From Zoogloeaceae bacterium G21618-S1 (GTDB taxonomy: Bacteria > Pseudomonadota > Gammaproteobacteria > Burkholderiales > Rhodocyclaceae): a stretch of 64,000 nucleotides of DNA. The translations under genes were made by a program, and so were the position numbers. The first letter of the stretch is position 1, and the number at the start of each line of letters is the position of its first letter. The notes under the pieces were generated by a model, which saw nothing but the letters and a program-made list of their open reading frames with translations, had not been told where the DNA came from and ran no database searches. Shown here piece by piece: positions 48,157 to 58,886 of this stretch. The stretch spans positions 62,001-126,000 of the forward strand of contig JAPWHF010000007.1 of NCBI GenBank assembly GCA_027214125.1, written 5' to 3'.

Positions 48157-51024
48157 TCAACCGCAAGTCCCCACAGCCCCGCAGGCGGTGCAGAAGTCGC
48201 AGCCGTCTTTGCGGATCATGGAGTGGTTGCCGCACTCGGGGCAGAGCGAGCCTTGCATGAGCTTGGGTTCGCTGTCGTCGCGTGGGGCTTCGAGCAGGCC
48301 CATTTCCTGGACCGGGTAGCCGCGCTCGTCGAGGACGCCGAGCATGGCGTAGCGGTGGATGATGAGCTGGCCGAGGTAGGCCACCGTCGAGGGGTAGTTC
48401 TGCTGCTTGCGTGAGCCGGGCACGAAGGCCATGAAGTCGCCGAGCGGCTCGGGGTAGTTGAGCAGCTTACGCAGTTTCATGCCGATCCAGGCCGGGTCCA
48501 TGACGCGCATGTCGAGCGACAGGATGCGGCCCAGACCGTCGAGGGCGCGCGGGTAGTTGCCGGACAGCCACATGGAGTAGGGGCGGGTGACGCCGTCGGG
48601 CAGGGTGATTTCCTTGATGCCGAGCACGAAGTCTTCGCCAGTGGCGGGGTTCTGGATGTCGACCGTCCAGGACAGCGTGCCGTCGGTGCCGGTTTTGGGC
48701 TCTTGCAGGCTGAACAGGGAGTCGAGCACCGGGGTGGGGCCTTCGACTTCAAGCGCACCGAGCTTTTCGCAGCGATAGCTCACTACCTGAGCGAAGGCGG
48801 CAACGGCACCCGGCACCAGCTTTTTCTCGCCATGCGGGGGGAAGGCCATTTCGAAGGACTTCTCGCCGATGGTGCGCGAGAGGGTTTCGAGCTTGAGCTT
48901 GAGCCAGCCGCGGTCGTTGGTGCGCATGTCCATCGACAGCGTTTTGGCGACAGCGCCGAGGCCGCGCGGTTGGTCGGCACCATTGACCCACACTTCGAAC
49001 GGGAAGCTGCCCTTGCCGTTGTTTTCCATGTGGCCGACGAACAGACCGAACTCACCTTGCGGGGTGGACAGCATGTAGGTCCAGGCGGCGTTGCCGTCGG
49101 GCAGCTCGGGGCGGCCCGGCCAGCGCAGGGAGGACAGCACCGGGGCGGGCAGGCTCTTGATGGAGAGGCGCCGGTTGGCGTCGGTGATTTCGACGTCGTG
49201 GGGCGCTTTCTTTTCACTGCTCGGGGTGACCGACAGGACGGAGCCCAGCACCGAGTTGGGGCGGTAGGTGGCCAGGCCCTTGAGGCCGGCTTTCCAGGCC
49301 TCGACATAGAGGTGCTCGAAGTCGGCGTAGGGGTAGTCGGCCGGCACGTTCACCGTCTTGGAGATGGACGTGTCGATGTAGGGCGCGACCGCGGCGACCA
49401 TGTCTTTGTGCGCTTTGGCGGAGATTTCCAGCGCGGTGACGAAGGCCTCGGGCAGCTTGTCGACATCACCGCCGATGTGCTTGTACAGACGCCATGCGTA
49501 GTCTTCGACGGCGTATTCCTTGAAGGTGCCGTCGGCCATCCGCTTGCGGCGGGTGTAGGTGTAGGAGAAGGGCGGCTCGATGCCGTTGGAGGCGTTGTCG
49601 GCAAAGGCCAGCGAGATGGTGCCGGTGGGGGCGATCGACAGCAGGTGCGAGTTGCGGATGCCGTGCTTGCGGATCTCGTCCTTGACCTTGGTGGGCAGGC
49701 GCGAGGCAAAGTTGCCGCCCGACAGGTAGAGGTCGGCATTGAACAGCTTGAAGGCGCCGCGTTCCTTGGCCAGTTCGACCGAGGCCAGGTAGGCCTGATC
49801 GCGCATGAACTCGGAGATGCGGGTGGCCATGGCGCAGGCTTCGCGGGTGTCGTAGCGCAGGCCGAGCATGGCCAGGGTGTTGCCCAGACCGGTAAAGCCG
49901 AGACCAACGCGGCGTTTCGACTGGGCTTCTTCATGCTGCTGCTGGAGCGGCCAGTGGGTGGCTTCGAGCACGTTGTCGAGCATGCGGGTGGAGATGGCCA
50001 CCACTTTGCCGAAGCCGTCGAAGTCGAACTCGGCCTTGTCAGTCAGGGCGTTGGTGACGAAGGGCGTGAGGTTGATCGAACCCAGGCAGCAGCAGCCGTA
50101 GGGCGGCAGCGGCTGTTCGGCGCAGGGGTTGGTGGCCTCGATGGTCTCGCAGTAGTACAGGTTGTTGTCGCGATTGATGCGGTCGAGAAACAGAATGCCC
50201 GGCTCGGCGTGGTCGTAGGTCGAGCGCATGACCTGTTCCCACAGGCTGCGGGCGCGCACCTTGCGGTATACCCACTGACCATCTTCACGTTGGTAGGCAC
50301 CGGCTTCCTTGATCTCTTCGGTCGGCTCGGCCTTGTGCGCCAGCTCAACGTCGCCGTCGGCTTCGACGGCTTTCATGAAGTCGTCGGTCACGCCGAGCGA
50401 GATGTTGAAGTTGGTCAGATCGCCTTCATCCTTGGCGTGGATGAATTCTTCGATGTCCGGGTGGTCGCAGCGCAGCACGCCCATCTGGGCGCCGCGGCGG
50501 GCACCAGCGGACTCGACCGTCTCGCAGGAGCGGTCGAACACGCGCATGTAGGACACGGGGCCCGACGCGTTGGACTGCGTGCCCTTCACCAGTGCGCCCT
50601 TGGGGCGGATGCTGGAGAAGTCATAACCCACACCGCCACCGCGACGCATGGTTTCGGCGGCCTGGGCCAGCGCGGTGTAGATGCCGGGGCGGCCATCGAC
50701 GGACTCGGTCACCGAGTCGCCCACTGGTTGCACGAAGCAGTTGATGAGTGTGGCTTGCAGGTTGGTGCCGGCGGCGGAGTTGATGCGGCCAGCCGGGATG
50801 AAGCCTTTCTCTTGCGCTTCGTAGAACTTGGCTTCCCAGTGGCTGCGTTTTTCTTCGGTTTCGATGCTGGCGAGCGCGCGCGCCACGCGGCGGCGAACCG
50901 CTTCGACGCTCTGCTCGTCGCCCTTGGCGTATTTTTCGATCAGCACTTCACCGGAAATCTCTTGCGCAACAAGCGTGGATGCGTCGGCGATGGCTTTTTT
51001 TGGTGTGGAGGTAGCCTTGCTCAT
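48157..51024 (-). CDS. nrdJ: Adenosylcobalamin-dependent ribonucleoside-diphosphate reductase (class II)
   Basis: A 955-residue class II ribonucleotide reductase that makes deoxynucleotides in an oxygen-independent way using coenzyme B12. The core contains [20 protein letters not shown] (near residue 295-315), the active-site neighbourhood typical of class II enzymes, and the barrel-loop region [13 protein letters not shown] near 130. A C-terminal extension (about 620-955) ends with a zinc-ribbon-like module: CPEC, CDFC and CGAVGTCG supply the cysteines, likely those that re-reduce the active site. The first Met region [16 protein letters not shown] gives no ATP-cone, so allosteric activity control may be absent. 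It is a monocistronic unit on the minus strand, divergent from the HD-GYP gene. Confidence 0.95.
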   Translation of the reverse strand: MSKATSTPKKAIADASTLVAQEISGEVLIEKYAKGDEQSVEAVRRRVARALASIETEEKRSHWEAKFYEAQEKGFIPAGRINSAAGTNLQATLINCFVQPVGDSVTESVDGRPGIYTALAQAAETMRRGGGVGYDFSSIRPKGALVKGTQSNASGPVSYMRVFDRSCETVESAGARRGAQMGVLRCDHPDIEEFIHAKDEGDLTNFNISLGVTDDFMKAVEADGDVELAHKAEPTEEIKEAGAYQREDGQWVYRKVRARSLWEQVMRSTYDHAEPGILFLDRINRDNNLYYCETIEATNPCAEQPLPPYGCCCLGSINLTPFVTNALTDKAEFDFDGFGKVVAISTRMLDNVLEATHWPLQQQHEEAQSKRRVGLGFTGLGNTLAMLGLRYDTREACAMATRISEFMRDQAYLASVELAKERGAFKLFNADLYLSGGNFASRLPTKVKDEIRKHGIRNSHLLSIAPTGTISLAFADNASNGIEPPFSYTYTRRKRMADGTFKEYAVEDYAWRLYKHIGGDVDKLPEAFVTALEISAKAHKDMVAAVAPYIDTSISKTVNVPADYPYADFEHLYVEAWKAGLKGLATYRPNSVLGSVLSVTPSSEKKAPHDVEITDANRRLSIKSLPAPVLSSLRWPGRPELPDGNAAWTYMLSTPQGEFGLFVGHMENNGKGSFPFEVWVNGADQPRGLGAVAKTLSMDMRTNDRGWLKLKLETLSRTIGEKSFEMAFPPHGEKKLVPGAVAAFAQVVSYRCEKLGALEVEGPTPVLDSLFSLQEPKTGTDGTLSWTVDIQNPATGEDFVLGIKEITLPDGVTRPYSMWLSGNYPRALDGLGRILSLDMRVMDPAWIGMKLRKLLNYPEPLGDFMAFVPGSRKQQNYPSTVAYLGQLIIHRYAMLGVLDERGYPVQEMGLLEAPRDDSEPKLMQGSLCPECGNHSMIRKDGCDFCTACGAVGTCG

Positions 51025-51451
51025 GGTGTTGTCTCGTCCCTCAAAGCGTGTTCATGTCACGGTAAAAACGGCGTTCAGAATAACCGGAAGTTCAGGTAAA
51101 CGCAAAGAATTAAAAATTCAATAAAAACAATAGGTTGGTGTTTTTGATTGTGCGTCTAATCTTTTGCCTCATACTACATGTAGTAGTTCATGCGGCGCGC
51201 TGGTGCAAGGCAAAATCAATAAAAATCAGACGTTTGGCGGGATGCCTTGATGTCTCGATGCAGCATTTTTAGCGCACCTCAACCGATATGTCGGTACCGT
51301 CGGCGCGGGCGCGAGAAAGATGCCGAATGTGTGTTTGTGCGGTTAAAGAATTCGTGGCGCCAGTCGTTAAGAAGCGCAGAGGGCGATCCGTGCGTGTGTC
51401 TTGCATTGGGTTTTGCTCATGTTTTTGTGTGCAACAGACCGACCAAAGAGC
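51025..51451. other. 427-base divergent control region of nrdJ and the HD-GYP gene
   Basis: No gene is supported. It holds the nrdJ leader, AT-rich near 51100-51170, and the palindrome at 51172-51185. I looked for a cobalamin riboswitch before the B12-dependent nrdJ and saw neither its conserved B12 box nor a plausible structure. Confidence 0.55.
51172..51185. promoter_or_regulatory. Perfect 14-bp palindrome, candidate NrdR box
   Basis: TACTACATGTAGTA is perfectly self-complementary. It lies about 150 bases upstream of the nrdJ start. NrdR boxes that control ribonucleotide reductase genes are AT-rich palindromes of similar size, but they normally occur in pairs and I see only this one. Assignment is inference. 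Confidence 0.4.
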
Positions 51452-52777
51452 ATGCCTCCTGACGAAGTGACAAGGGAAGAAGCGGTTTCGTATGTCAATG
51501 CCGACGCGCTCAGCATTGGCTTGTTTGTATTCGTCGATTTGCCGTGGTTCCGGCATCCCTTTGCGTTTGATCGATTCAAGATCAAGACCGAAGGCCAGAT
51601 CGCCCAGTTGCGTGATCTGGGTGTCGCCCGGTTCCGGTTTGATCCGGCGCGCAGTGATGCACCCGTTTCGGTGTCGCGTGACTCGTCCGAATCCGTGCAG
51701 CCCACCACCGAGGATGCCGAGGAGGCCTCGGCGCCGGACCCGGACGAAGACGCCCGTCAGCAACGTCGGGCGCGGCATGCCGCGCGGCGCATGCGTATGG
51801 CGCGCGTTGAACGTGCATTCTTGCAGTCGGGCCGGGCGGTGCGAGAGGCAAATCGCAACCTGATTGCCCGACCGGCAGAGAGTCTGGCGGCGCTGAACGA
51901 AGTGCTTGGCGAGATGGCTTCTGCGCTGGCGTCTGCGCCCGAAGTCACCATTCATGCCATGGCGGATCGCATCGGTGGCGAAGAAACCTATAGCCACGAG
52001 CTGAATACGGCGGTCATGAGTCTGTTGCTGGCACGTCAGCTTGACGTGCCAGGCGCGCAAATGTCACTGCTTGGTCTGGGCGCCATGGTGCACGATATCG
52101 GCCTGGCCGAGATTCCGGATCGCGTGGTAAAGAAGCGTGAGGCGCTGACCCATGCGGAAGCCGAGCTGCGAAAATTGCATTGCGAATATGGCGTCAAGCG
52201 TGGTCACCAGATCGGCCTGCCGCCGGCTGTGCTGGCGGTGATCGGACAACACCATGAGGCCTGGGATGGCAGTGGCTTTCCCAAAGGCGTGAGTGCGGAT
52301 CGAATTCACCCGTTGGCGCGAGTGCTGGCACTGGTCAATGAGTATGACAACCTGTGCAATCCGGTTGACGTCATGCGGGCATTGACGCCGTACGAGGCGC
52401 TGTCCATGTTGTTTACCCAGCGTCGGAACCGATTCGAGGGGCGGGTGCTGCAAGCGCTCGTACGCCAGCTGGGGGTGTATCCGCCGGGCACCGTTGTGGC
52501 CTTGTCTGATGACCGCCTCGGCATGGTGGTATCCGTCAATTCAAAAGCACCCCTGCGTCCCGGGGTGATGGTCTATCAGCCTGAAATGCCTAAAGACGAG
52601 GCGGGTTTGCTCAACTTGTCGCAGGTGCCTGAGATCAATATCGCCAAGGCGATGCGCCCTGGCGATCTGCCCAGAGAGGTGTATGACTATCTCAGCCCGC
52701 GCACCCGAATTGCCTACTTTTTCGATACCGAAGTCGATATAGAAACAGATTGCTCGAACTCTCAGGAGGCCGCATGA
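51452..52777 (+). CDS. HD-GYP domain protein with DUF3391-like N-terminus
   Basis: A 441-residue protein of the c-di-GMP phosphodiesterase type. The N-terminal 60 residues ([19 protein letters not shown]) match the DUF3391-like module that precedes HD-GYP domains. A low-complexity acidic/Arg-rich linker (about 85-125) follows. The HD-GYP core shows HDIG near 213, a further His in [20 protein letters not shown] near 265, and an aspartate in VNEYDNL. The lysine usually found in HDxGK is replaced by Leu (HDIGL), so activity may be altered. The ATG at 51452 is chosen; a frame upstream opens at TTG/ATG (51401, 51419) without a better ribosome site. The stop overlaps the next gene by four bases. 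Confidence 0.88.
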   Translation: MPPDEVTREEAVSYVNADALSIGLFVFVDLPWFRHPFAFDRFKIKTEGQIAQLRDLGVARFRFDPARSDAPVSVSRDSSESVQPTTEDAEEASAPDPDEDARQQRRARHAARRMRMARVERAFLQSGRAVREANRNLIARPAESLAALNEVLGEMASALASAPEVTIHAMADRIGGEETYSHELNTAVMSLLLARQLDVPGAQMSLLGLGAMVHDIGLAEIPDRVVKKREALTHAEAELRKLHCEYGVKRGHQIGLPPAVLAVIGQHHEAWDGSGFPKGVSADRIHPLARVLALVNEYDNLCNPVDVMRALTPYEALSMLFTQRRNRFEGRVLQALVRQLGVYPPGTVVALSDDRLGMVVSVNSKAPLRPGVMVYQPEMPKDEAGLLNLSQVPEINIAKAMRPGDLPREVYDYLSPRTRIAYFFDTEVDIETDCSNSQEAA

Positions 52778-54264
52778 GCCGCGCCGACGTCGATCTGATG
52801 CTCGATGCCAGCTCCGATATGCTGCTGGTGGTCGACGCTCAAACCCTGGCGGTGCGAAGCGCAAATCGCGCGGCGGCGGCGCGGCTTGGTTACTCGGTCA
52901 GGGCACTGATGGGCACGCCGATTGTCGCGTTGGCCAGAGGGCTGGCCGATGTGTGTTTTTGGGATGAGGTGCAGGCCGGCGGCGCCGGCAAGCTGACCGA
53001 TGCCGAGGGCTTGTATCAATGTGCCGACGGCAGCGTGGTCAGGGTGGTGCAGAGTGTCGCGCGCACCGACGATGCGCTGGTTGTCCGGGCCCGGGAGGCG
53101 GAGGCTGCACCGGATCGTGATGAGGCCTTCGGCAGTTCAAGCGCTCAACTTCGGGCGATTCTGGAAGCGACTGCTGATGGCATTCTGATGCTTGATCGCA
53201 CCGGGGCTGTGGTCGGTATGAATCAGCGTCTGGCGCGACTGTGGCCAATCTCCGAACAGTTGTTGCGCGAACACGATGCCGTCGCGTTGCTCAAGGCCAT
53301 GTGTGCCGCGATGAAGGATGACGGGCTGCGCCTCGGCGGCCGCTTCGGCCAGTGCGACACGCTGGATGAGACGTTTGATGTCTTTGCGCTCAAGGACGGG
53401 CGCAGCTTTGAATGCACATCCCATCCGGCGCGGCATCGTCACCAGGTGATCGGCCGCGTGTTCTGCTTTGCCGACGCCACGTCTCGCCAGCGTTCGGCGA
53501 GTGAATTGGCGTTTGCACGAGATGCGGCTGAAGCAGCCAATCGTGCAAAAAGTGAATTTCTGGCAATGATGTCGCATGAAATCCGAACACCCATGAACGG
53601 CATCATCGGTATGGCCAGCCTGCTCGAAGCCACCGAGCTTGATGCTGAGCAGCGCAATTGTGTCAATACCGTGCGAAGCAGCGGTGAGGCCTTGCTGGCG
53701 ATCATCGACGACATCCTGGACTACGCCAAAATCGACGCCCGCAAGCTCACGCTGACCGCACGCCCGTTCTCTGTGCGCGACCAGTTCGAGGCGCTCGCCC
53801 GCCTGTTTGCCAGTCAGGTGCGCGATACCGGTGTGGTCTTCGAGTATTCGGTGAGCGACGAGGTGCCTGATATTCTTGTTGGCGACCTGGGCCGTTTGCG
53901 TCAGATATTGATCAATCTGATCGGTAACGCCTTCAAGTTCACTCCGGCCGGGAAGATCTCGGTGGCTGTGGGCCGGGCGCCGTCAATGCTTGGCGATCGT
54001 GCCGGCAGTTTTCGCCTGAAGGTGGCCGTTCGTGACACCGGCGTCGGTATCTCGCCCGGCGATCAGGGTTTTGTCTTCACCCCGTTTTCACAGGTCGACA
54101 TGTCATCGACCCGCCCACATGGTGGCACCGGACTCGGGCTGCCCATTTGCCGCATGTTGTGCGAGTTGATGGATGGCCAGATCGACGTGGAGAGCGCGGC
54201 CGGAAAGGGCGCCTGCTTTACGTTCTGTGTTCGCCTTGAACTGGAGGCGACCGAATCGGATTGA
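52774..54264 (+). CDS. PAS-domain sensor histidine kinase (no receiver domain)
   Basis: A 496-residue cytoplasmic kinase. Two PAS-like segments (about 5-110 and 125-245, the second starting [16 protein letters not shown]) precede the HisKA domain with the phospho-acceptor in [16 protein letters not shown] (His near 267). The ATP-binding domain follows with [17 protein letters not shown] and GGTGLGLPI. The BarA-like H-box is typical of hybrid kinases, yet no receiver or Hpt domain follows; the partner regulator is elsewhere. AGGAGG precedes the ATG at 52774, which overlaps the HD-GYP stop, so the two signalling proteins are translated together. The hydrogenase operon starts 89 bases later. Confidence 0.92.
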   Translation: MSRADVDLMLDASSDMLLVVDAQTLAVRSANRAAAARLGYSVRALMGTPIVALARGLADVCFWDEVQAGGAGKLTDAEGLYQCADGSVVRVVQSVARTDDALVVRAREAEAAPDRDEAFGSSSAQLRAILEATADGILMLDRTGAVVGMNQRLARLWPISEQLLREHDAVALLKAMCAAMKDDGLRLGGRFGQCDTLDETFDVFALKDGRSFECTSHPARHRHQVIGRVFCFADATSRQRSASELAFARDAAEAANRAKSEFLAMMSHEIRTPMNGIIGMASLLEATELDAEQRNCVNTVRSSGEALLAIIDDILDYAKIDARKLTLTARPFSVRDQFEALARLFASQVRDTGVVFEYSVSDEVPDILVGDLGRLRQILINLIGNAFKFTPAGKISVAVGRAPSMLGDRAGSFRLKVAVRDTGVGISPGDQGFVFTPFSQVDMSSTRPHGGTGLGLPICRMLCELMDGQIDVESAAGKGACFTFCVRLELEATESD

Positions 54265-54353
54265 CGTGCAGGGGAGCGGGGGTTGCGCCGGGTCAACGAA
54301 TGCATTCGCTACGGGGCGCACCATGAACTCTGCGATGTCACGAGGATTTTGTC

Positions 54354-56156
54354 ATGGCCTTGGGAGCGAGCCAGCGCGTCGATGATGTACTGAAGCGATT
54401 CGGCGAGCGGCCAGAGTATCTCTTGCAGATGCTCATTGCCTTGCAGGAAACCGAGAACTGGTTGCCGCCAGCGGCGCTGACTGCGCTGGCGAGTGCGTTG
54501 AGGCTTCCGCGTGCTCGTGTCGAGGGCGTGGTGGGCTTCTATAGTTTTCTTCACGCACAACCGGTCGGTCGGTATCGACTGCTGTTCTCCGACAACATCA
54601 TTGATCGCATGCTCGGCAGCGAGGTTTTGATGGCACGCCTGTGCCATAACCTGTGGCTCGCGCCGGGGCAGGTGTCCGAAGACGGATTGGCCAGTGTCGA
54701 TGTCACCTCATGCACCGGCCTGGGGGATCAGGGGCCGGCGATGCTGGTCAATGGGCGGGCGGTCGCCGCACTGAACGAAGACCGCATCGACATCATTTGC
54801 GAACTCATTCGTCAAAAGCTTGCCCTCGACGCCTGGCCCGCCGAGCTCTTCGAGTTCGAGAATAATATTCATCAGCGTGATGCGCTGCTGTCCTGCGCTG
54901 CGCCGCCGGGCGATGCCTTGCAGGCGGCTATCGCGATGGGGCGCGACGCTTGGTTAAATCAGGTGCAGGCATCGCGTTTGCGTGGGCGCGGCGGAGCGGG
55001 TTTTACCACCGCCGTCAAATGGCTCGCCTGCCGCGATGCCCCGGCGACGGAAAAGATTGTGGTGTGCAACGCTGACGAAGGCGAGCCCGGCACCTTCAAG
55101 GATCGCGTGCTGCTCAGCGCGCATGCCGACCTGGTATTCGAAGGCATGACGCTGGCCGCCTGGGCCGTGGGCGCGCGCCGCGGTTTTCTGTATTTGCGTG
55201 GCGAATATCTGAATCTGCGACCTGCGCTTGAAGCCACACTCGCCCGGCGACGTGCCGACGGCTGGCTGGGCGCGTCAATTGGGGGCGCGGTCGGATTCGA
55301 CTTCGATATCGAGATCCACCTCGGCGCCGGCGCCTATGTCTGCGGCGAGGAAACCGCCTTGCTCGAATCCCTGGAAGGCAAGCGGGGCACACCGCGCATC
55401 CGCCCGCCCTTCCCGGTCACACACGGCTATCTCGGCTTGCCGACGGTGGTGAACAACGTCGAGACGCTGGCCAAATGCTGCCTGATCGCGCTACACGGCG
55501 GCGCGGCTTTTGCCGCCACGGGCACCGCGCAATCGGCAGGCACCAAGCTGCTGTCGGTGTCGGGCGATTGCGCGCGGCCCGGTATTTATGAATTTCCCTT
55601 CGGCGTCACGGTGCGTCAGGTGCTCGACGCCTGCGGCGCCATCGACACGCTGGCCGTGCAGGTCGGCGGCGCCGCAGGCATCACGCTGGCGCCTTACGAG
55701 TTCGGTCGTCGTGTGGCTTTTGAAGACGTGCCAACCGCCGGCGCTTTCATGGTGTTCAACGACACCCGCGACATGTTCGACGTGGCACACAATTTCGTGC
55801 AATTTTTTGCGCATGAGTCCTGCGGTTTTTGCACGCCGTGTCGGGTGGGTACGTCATTGCTCGCGGGCACGCTGGACAAGCTCGCCGAGGGCAAGGGCAG
55901 CCCGGCCGACCTGCTCGAAATCGAAGACCTCGACCGCTTGCTCAAGCAGGCCAGCCATTGTGGACTGGGCAGCGCGGCGCCCAACCCGGTGATCGACGGC
56001 CTGCAGAAGTTTCGCCCGGCTTACGAACGACACCTGATGCATGCCGACTTTTCGCCTGCGTTTGACCTCGATGGCGCGCTGCGCCGCGCCCGGCAGATTA
56101 CCGGCCGCGACGACGCCGGCGCGCATTTGCCGCAACAACCGGAGGCGTCCCGATGA
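54354..56156 (+). CDS. hoxF: NAD-reducing hydrogenase diaphorase subunit HoxF
   Basis: A 600-residue fusion of NuoE-like (1-165) and NuoF-like (165-600) parts, the NAD(H)- and FMN-binding half of the cytosolic bidirectional [NiFe] hydrogenase. In the NuoF part, [17 protein letters not shown] (near 208), [13 protein letters not shown] (near 240), [17 protein letters not shown] (near 325) and the 4Fe-4S motif SCGFCTPCRVG (near 491) are intact. In the NuoE part three of four N1a cysteines are missing: the first pair is replaced in SDNIIDRMLG, and TSCTGLGDQGP keeps only one. The 2Fe-2S cluster is therefore probably absent there. GAGG precedes the ATG. Operon continues into hoxU by overlap. Confidence 0.95.
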   Translation: MALGASQRVDDVLKRFGERPEYLLQMLIALQETENWLPPAALTALASALRLPRARVEGVVGFYSFLHAQPVGRYRLLFSDNIIDRMLGSEVLMARLCHNLWLAPGQVSEDGLASVDVTSCTGLGDQGPAMLVNGRAVAALNEDRIDIICELIRQKLALDAWPAELFEFENNIHQRDALLSCAAPPGDALQAAIAMGRDAWLNQVQASRLRGRGGAGFTTAVKWLACRDAPATEKIVVCNADEGEPGTFKDRVLLSAHADLVFEGMTLAAWAVGARRGFLYLRGEYLNLRPALEATLARRRADGWLGASIGGAVGFDFDIEIHLGAGAYVCGEETALLESLEGKRGTPRIRPPFPVTHGYLGLPTVVNNVETLAKCCLIALHGGAAFAATGTAQSAGTKLLSVSGDCARPGIYEFPFGVTVRQVLDACGAIDTLAVQVGGAAGITLAPYEFGRRVAFEDVPTAGAFMVFNDTRDMFDVAHNFVQFFAHESCGFCTPCRVGTSLLAGTLDKLAEGKGSPADLLEIEDLDRLLKQASHCGLGSAAPNPVIDGLQKFRPAYERHLMHADFSPAFDLDGALRRARQITGRDDAGAHLPQQPEASR

Positions 56157-56869
56157 GCCAGCCGACCTTTCTGCTTGATGGTCAGAGTGTGCCTTTCGAC
56201 GATGGTCAGATGATTCTCGAAGCCGCGCGTGCGGCGGGGCGCTACATCCCGCATCTGTGCTGGCACCCGGACTTTCCGCCGCATGGCAGTTGCAAGCTGT
56301 GCGTGGTCAAGGTGGCCGGCCGGCATGTGTCGGCCTGTGCGACGCCGGCGCGCGCCGGGGCGGAAGTTGAAAGCGATACGCCGGAAATCAATACCGAACG
56401 GCGCACCTTGCTGCAGATGCTGTTTGTCGAAGGCAATCATTTTTGCCCGGCCTGCGAAAAGAGCGGAGATTGCCAATTGCAGGCCATGGCATACGACCTG
56501 GAAATGACCACGCCGCGCTTCCGGCATTTTTTCCCGGATCGGCCGGTGGATGCTTCGCACCCCGAGGTCCTGCTCGACTTCAATCGCTGCATCTACTGCG
56601 AGCTGTGCGTGCGCGCCTCGCGTGAGCAGGACGGCAAGGCGGTGTTTGCGCTGACCGGGCGGGGCATCAACAAAAAGCTCGCGGTCAATGCCGAGTCCGG
56701 GCGCCTGGCGGATACCGATTTTTCAGCCGACGACAAGGCGGCCCACATCTGCCCGGTGGGCGTCATTCTCAAGAAGCGGGTGGGCTTTGCCGTGCCGATC
56801 GGCGAGCGCACCTACGACCGTGCACCGCTGCACGAAGTCGCCTTGCCAAAATCGGAGGACAGCGCATGA
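56153..56869 (+). CDS. hoxU: NAD-reducing hydrogenase subunit HoxU
   Basis: A 238-residue iron-sulfur subunit, related to the N-terminal part of NuoG, carrying electrons between HoxHY and HoxF. The 2Fe-2S domain has cysteines in HLCWHP, SCKLCVV and ACATP. The His-Cys3 4Fe-4S site is HFCPACEKSGDCQLQ, and a further 4Fe-4S site is CIYCELCVRA with a distal cysteine in HICPVG. Overlaps hoxF and hoxY by four bases each. Confidence 0.95.
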   Translation: MSQPTFLLDGQSVPFDDGQMILEAARAAGRYIPHLCWHPDFPPHGSCKLCVVKVAGRHVSACATPARAGAEVESDTPEINTERRTLLQMLFVEGNHFCPACEKSGDCQLQAMAYDLEMTTPRFRHFFPDRPVDASHPEVLLDFNRCIYCELCVRASREQDGKAVFALTGRGINKKLAVNAESGRLADTDFSADDKAAHICPVGVILKKRVGFAVPIGERTYDRAPLHEVALPKSEDSA

Positions 56870-57411
56870 GTGCCCCGCGCAAGCTGCGAGTGGCCACCGT
56901 TTCACTGGCCGGTTGTTTCGGCTGCCACATGTCGCTGCTGGATATTGACGAGCATGTGTTTGCGCTGCTCGACAAGGTCGAACTCGATCGCTCGCCGCTC
57001 ACCGACCTCAAAACCTGCGGCCCCTGCGATATCGGTCTGGTCGAGGGCGGCGTGTGCAATTCGGAGAACGTGCATGTGCTGCGCGAGTTCCGCGCGCAGT
57101 GCAAAACCCTGGTCGCCATGGGCGCGTGCGCGATCAATGGCGGCTTGCCCGCGCAGCGAAATCATCTGGATGTCGGGCAGTGTTTGAGCGCGGTGTTTCA
57201 GTCCCGCCCCGGCATGGACACCGCCGAGGTGCCCGACGACCCGGAACTGCCGCTGCCGCTGGACAAGGTGCATCCGATTCACGAAGTGGTGCGGGTCGAT
57301 TATTTTCTGCCCGGCTGCCCGCCCTCGGGGGAGGCCATCTGGCAGTTCATCTCCGACCTGCTGGCCGGCCGCACCCCGCGGGTGAGCTACCCCTTGCTGC
57401 ATTTTGATTGA
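56866..57411 (+). CDS. hoxY: NAD-reducing hydrogenase small subunit HoxY
   Basis: A 181-residue small [NiFe] hydrogenase subunit that binds one 4Fe-4S cluster next to the active site. Ligands are seen in [14 protein letters not shown] (near residues 13-26), [11 protein letters not shown] (near 83-93) and [10 protein letters not shown] (near 148-157). It lacks a twin-arginine signal, as expected of a cytoplasmic hydrogenase. Overlaps hoxU by four bases; hoxH follows immediately. Confidence 0.95.
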   Translation: MSAPRKLRVATVSLAGCFGCHMSLLDIDEHVFALLDKVELDRSPLTDLKTCGPCDIGLVEGGVCNSENVHVLREFRAQCKTLVAMGACAINGGLPAQRNHLDVGQCLSAVFQSRPGMDTAEVPDDPELPLPLDKVHPIHEVVRVDYFLPGCPPSGEAIWQFISDLLAGRTPRVSYPLLHFD

Positions 57412-57413
57412 GA

Positions 57414-58886
57414 ATGCTGATGCCACCTGATCTCGAAACTGCCACCAACCGCGACACCCTGCGCCGTGTCGCCATCGACCCCATCTCCCGGGTGGAGGGC
57501 CACGGCAAGGTCACGCTGCTGCTCGACGAGGCGGGGCAGGTGCACGAAGCGCGGCTGCATATTGTCGAATTCCGTGGCTTTGAAGCCTTCATCGAGGGGC
57601 GCCCGTATTGGGAGATTCCGGTCATCGTGCAGCGCCTGTGCGGCATCTGTCCGGTCAGCCACCATCTGGCCGCGGCCAAGGCGCTCGATTACGTGGTGGG
57701 TGCGGTGCCGGTGACGGCCACTGCCGACAAGATGCGCCGGCTGATGCATTACGGTCAGATCTTGCAAAGCCATGCGCTGCACTTTTTTCATCTCGCCTCG
57801 CCCGATCTGTTGTTCGGCTTCGATGCGCCGGTGGCGCAGCGCAATATCGCCGGGGTGATTGCGGCGCATCCGGACATCGCCCGCCAGGGGGTGGGGCTGC
57901 GGCGCTTCGGGCAGCAGGTGATTGCGGCCACGGCGGGCAAGCGGATTCACGGCACGGCGGCGGTGCCGGGCGGCATCAATCGGCATCTGTCCACGACTGA
58001 TCGCGACGCGCTACTGGCAGAGGCGGACACCATGGTGGCGTGGTCGCAGGCGGCCGTGGCGCTGGTCCGTCGGTTGCATGAGGCCGACCCGGCGCTGTAC
58101 GACCGCTTTGGTTGCGTGCCTTCATCCTTGATGAGCCTGGTGCGGGCCGACGGCGCGATGGAACTCTACGATGGCCAGTTGCGCCTGCGCAGCGCCGACG
58201 GCGAGGTGCTCCGCGATGGTGTGCCGAGCCACGACTACATGGACTTCATCACCGAGGCGGTCAAGCCGTGGAGCTACATGAAGTTTCCGTATGTGACCGA
58301 TCTCGGGCCGGAGGCGGGCTGGTACAAGGTCGGGCCGTTGGCGCGGGTACAGAACTGCGACTTCATCCCGACTCCGCTGGCTGAGGTTGAGCGGCGGGCC
58401 TTCCGTGCCTACAGCGGCGGCGCGATCCAGCACGCGTCGCTGGCCTATCACTGGGCGCGCATGATCGAAATGCTGCATGCGGCGGAGGTGATCCGCGACC
58501 TGCTGCCCGACCCGGATCTGACCGGTGGCGAGCGCATGGCCGAGGGGCCGCGGGCGGCCTCCGGCGTGGGCGTGATCGAGGCGCCGCGCGGCACCTTGAT
58601 TCATCACTACTGGGTCGGTGACGACGACCTGGTGCGCTGGTGCAATCTGATCGTCTCCACCACCCACAACAACGAAGCGATGAACCGCGCGGTGCGTGAA
58701 GTGGCGCGGCGCGAGCTCAGCGGCCAGACACTCACCGAAGGCCTGCTTAACCATATCGAAGTGGCCATTCGGGCCTACGACCCGTGCTTGTCCTGCGCAA
58801 CGCATGCGCTGGGCAAGATGCCGCTGGAGGTCCGCCTGGTCGATGCTGACGGGCAGTGCGTGGCTCAGCAGGTGCGCAACGGGTGA
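57414..58886 (+). CDS. hoxH: NAD-reducing hydrogenase large subunit HoxH, [NiFe] active site
   Basis: A 490-residue large subunit. The N-terminal nickel ligands are in [11 protein letters not shown] (C76 and C79) and the C-terminal ones in DPCLSCATH (C458 and C461). Beyond the histidine is a 26-residue tail ([11 protein letters not shown] to the end), the usual peptide removed by a maturation protease once nickel is inserted. The start could be the ATG at 57414 or 57420; a TTG at 57408 overlaps the hoxY stop. The stop overlaps the hoxW GTG by four bases, so enzyme and protease are translated together. Confidence 0.95.
   Translation: MLMPPDLETATNRDTLRRVAIDPISRVEGHGKVTLLLDEAGQVHEARLHIVEFRGFEAFIEGRPYWEIPVIVQRLCGICPVSHHLAAAKALDYVVGAVPVTATADKMRRLMHYGQILQSHALHFFHLASPDLLFGFDAPVAQRNIAGVIAAHPDIARQGVGLRRFGQQVIAATAGKRIHGTAAVPGGINRHLSTTDRDALLAEADTMVAWSQAAVALVRRLHEADPALYDRFGCVPSSLMSLVRADGAMELYDGQLRLRSADGEVLRDGVPSHDYMDFITEAVKPWSYMKFPYVTDLGPEAGWYKVGPLARVQNCDFIPTPLAEVERRAFRAYSGGAIQHASLAYHWARMIEMLHAAEVIRDLLPDPDLTGGERMAEGPRAASGVGVIEAPRGTLIHHYWVGDDDLVRWCNLIVSTTHNNEAMNRAVREVARRELSGQTLTEGLLNHIEVAIRAYDPCLSCATHALGKMPLEVRLVDADGQCVAQQVRNG

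Noticed and set aside
48703-51099. 798-codon plus-strand frame opposite nrdJ
   Set aside because: The minus strand encodes an intact class II ribonucleotide reductase; the plus frame is low-complexity Gly/Val/Arg and ends by chance.
51025-51170. Cobalamin riboswitch upstream of B12-dependent nrdJ
   Set aside because: I looked for the B12 box and its usual stems and did not find them.
54265-54353. Sigma-54 promoter before hoxF
   Set aside because: No GG-N10-GC pair in the TGGCAC/TTGC context is visible in the short gap.
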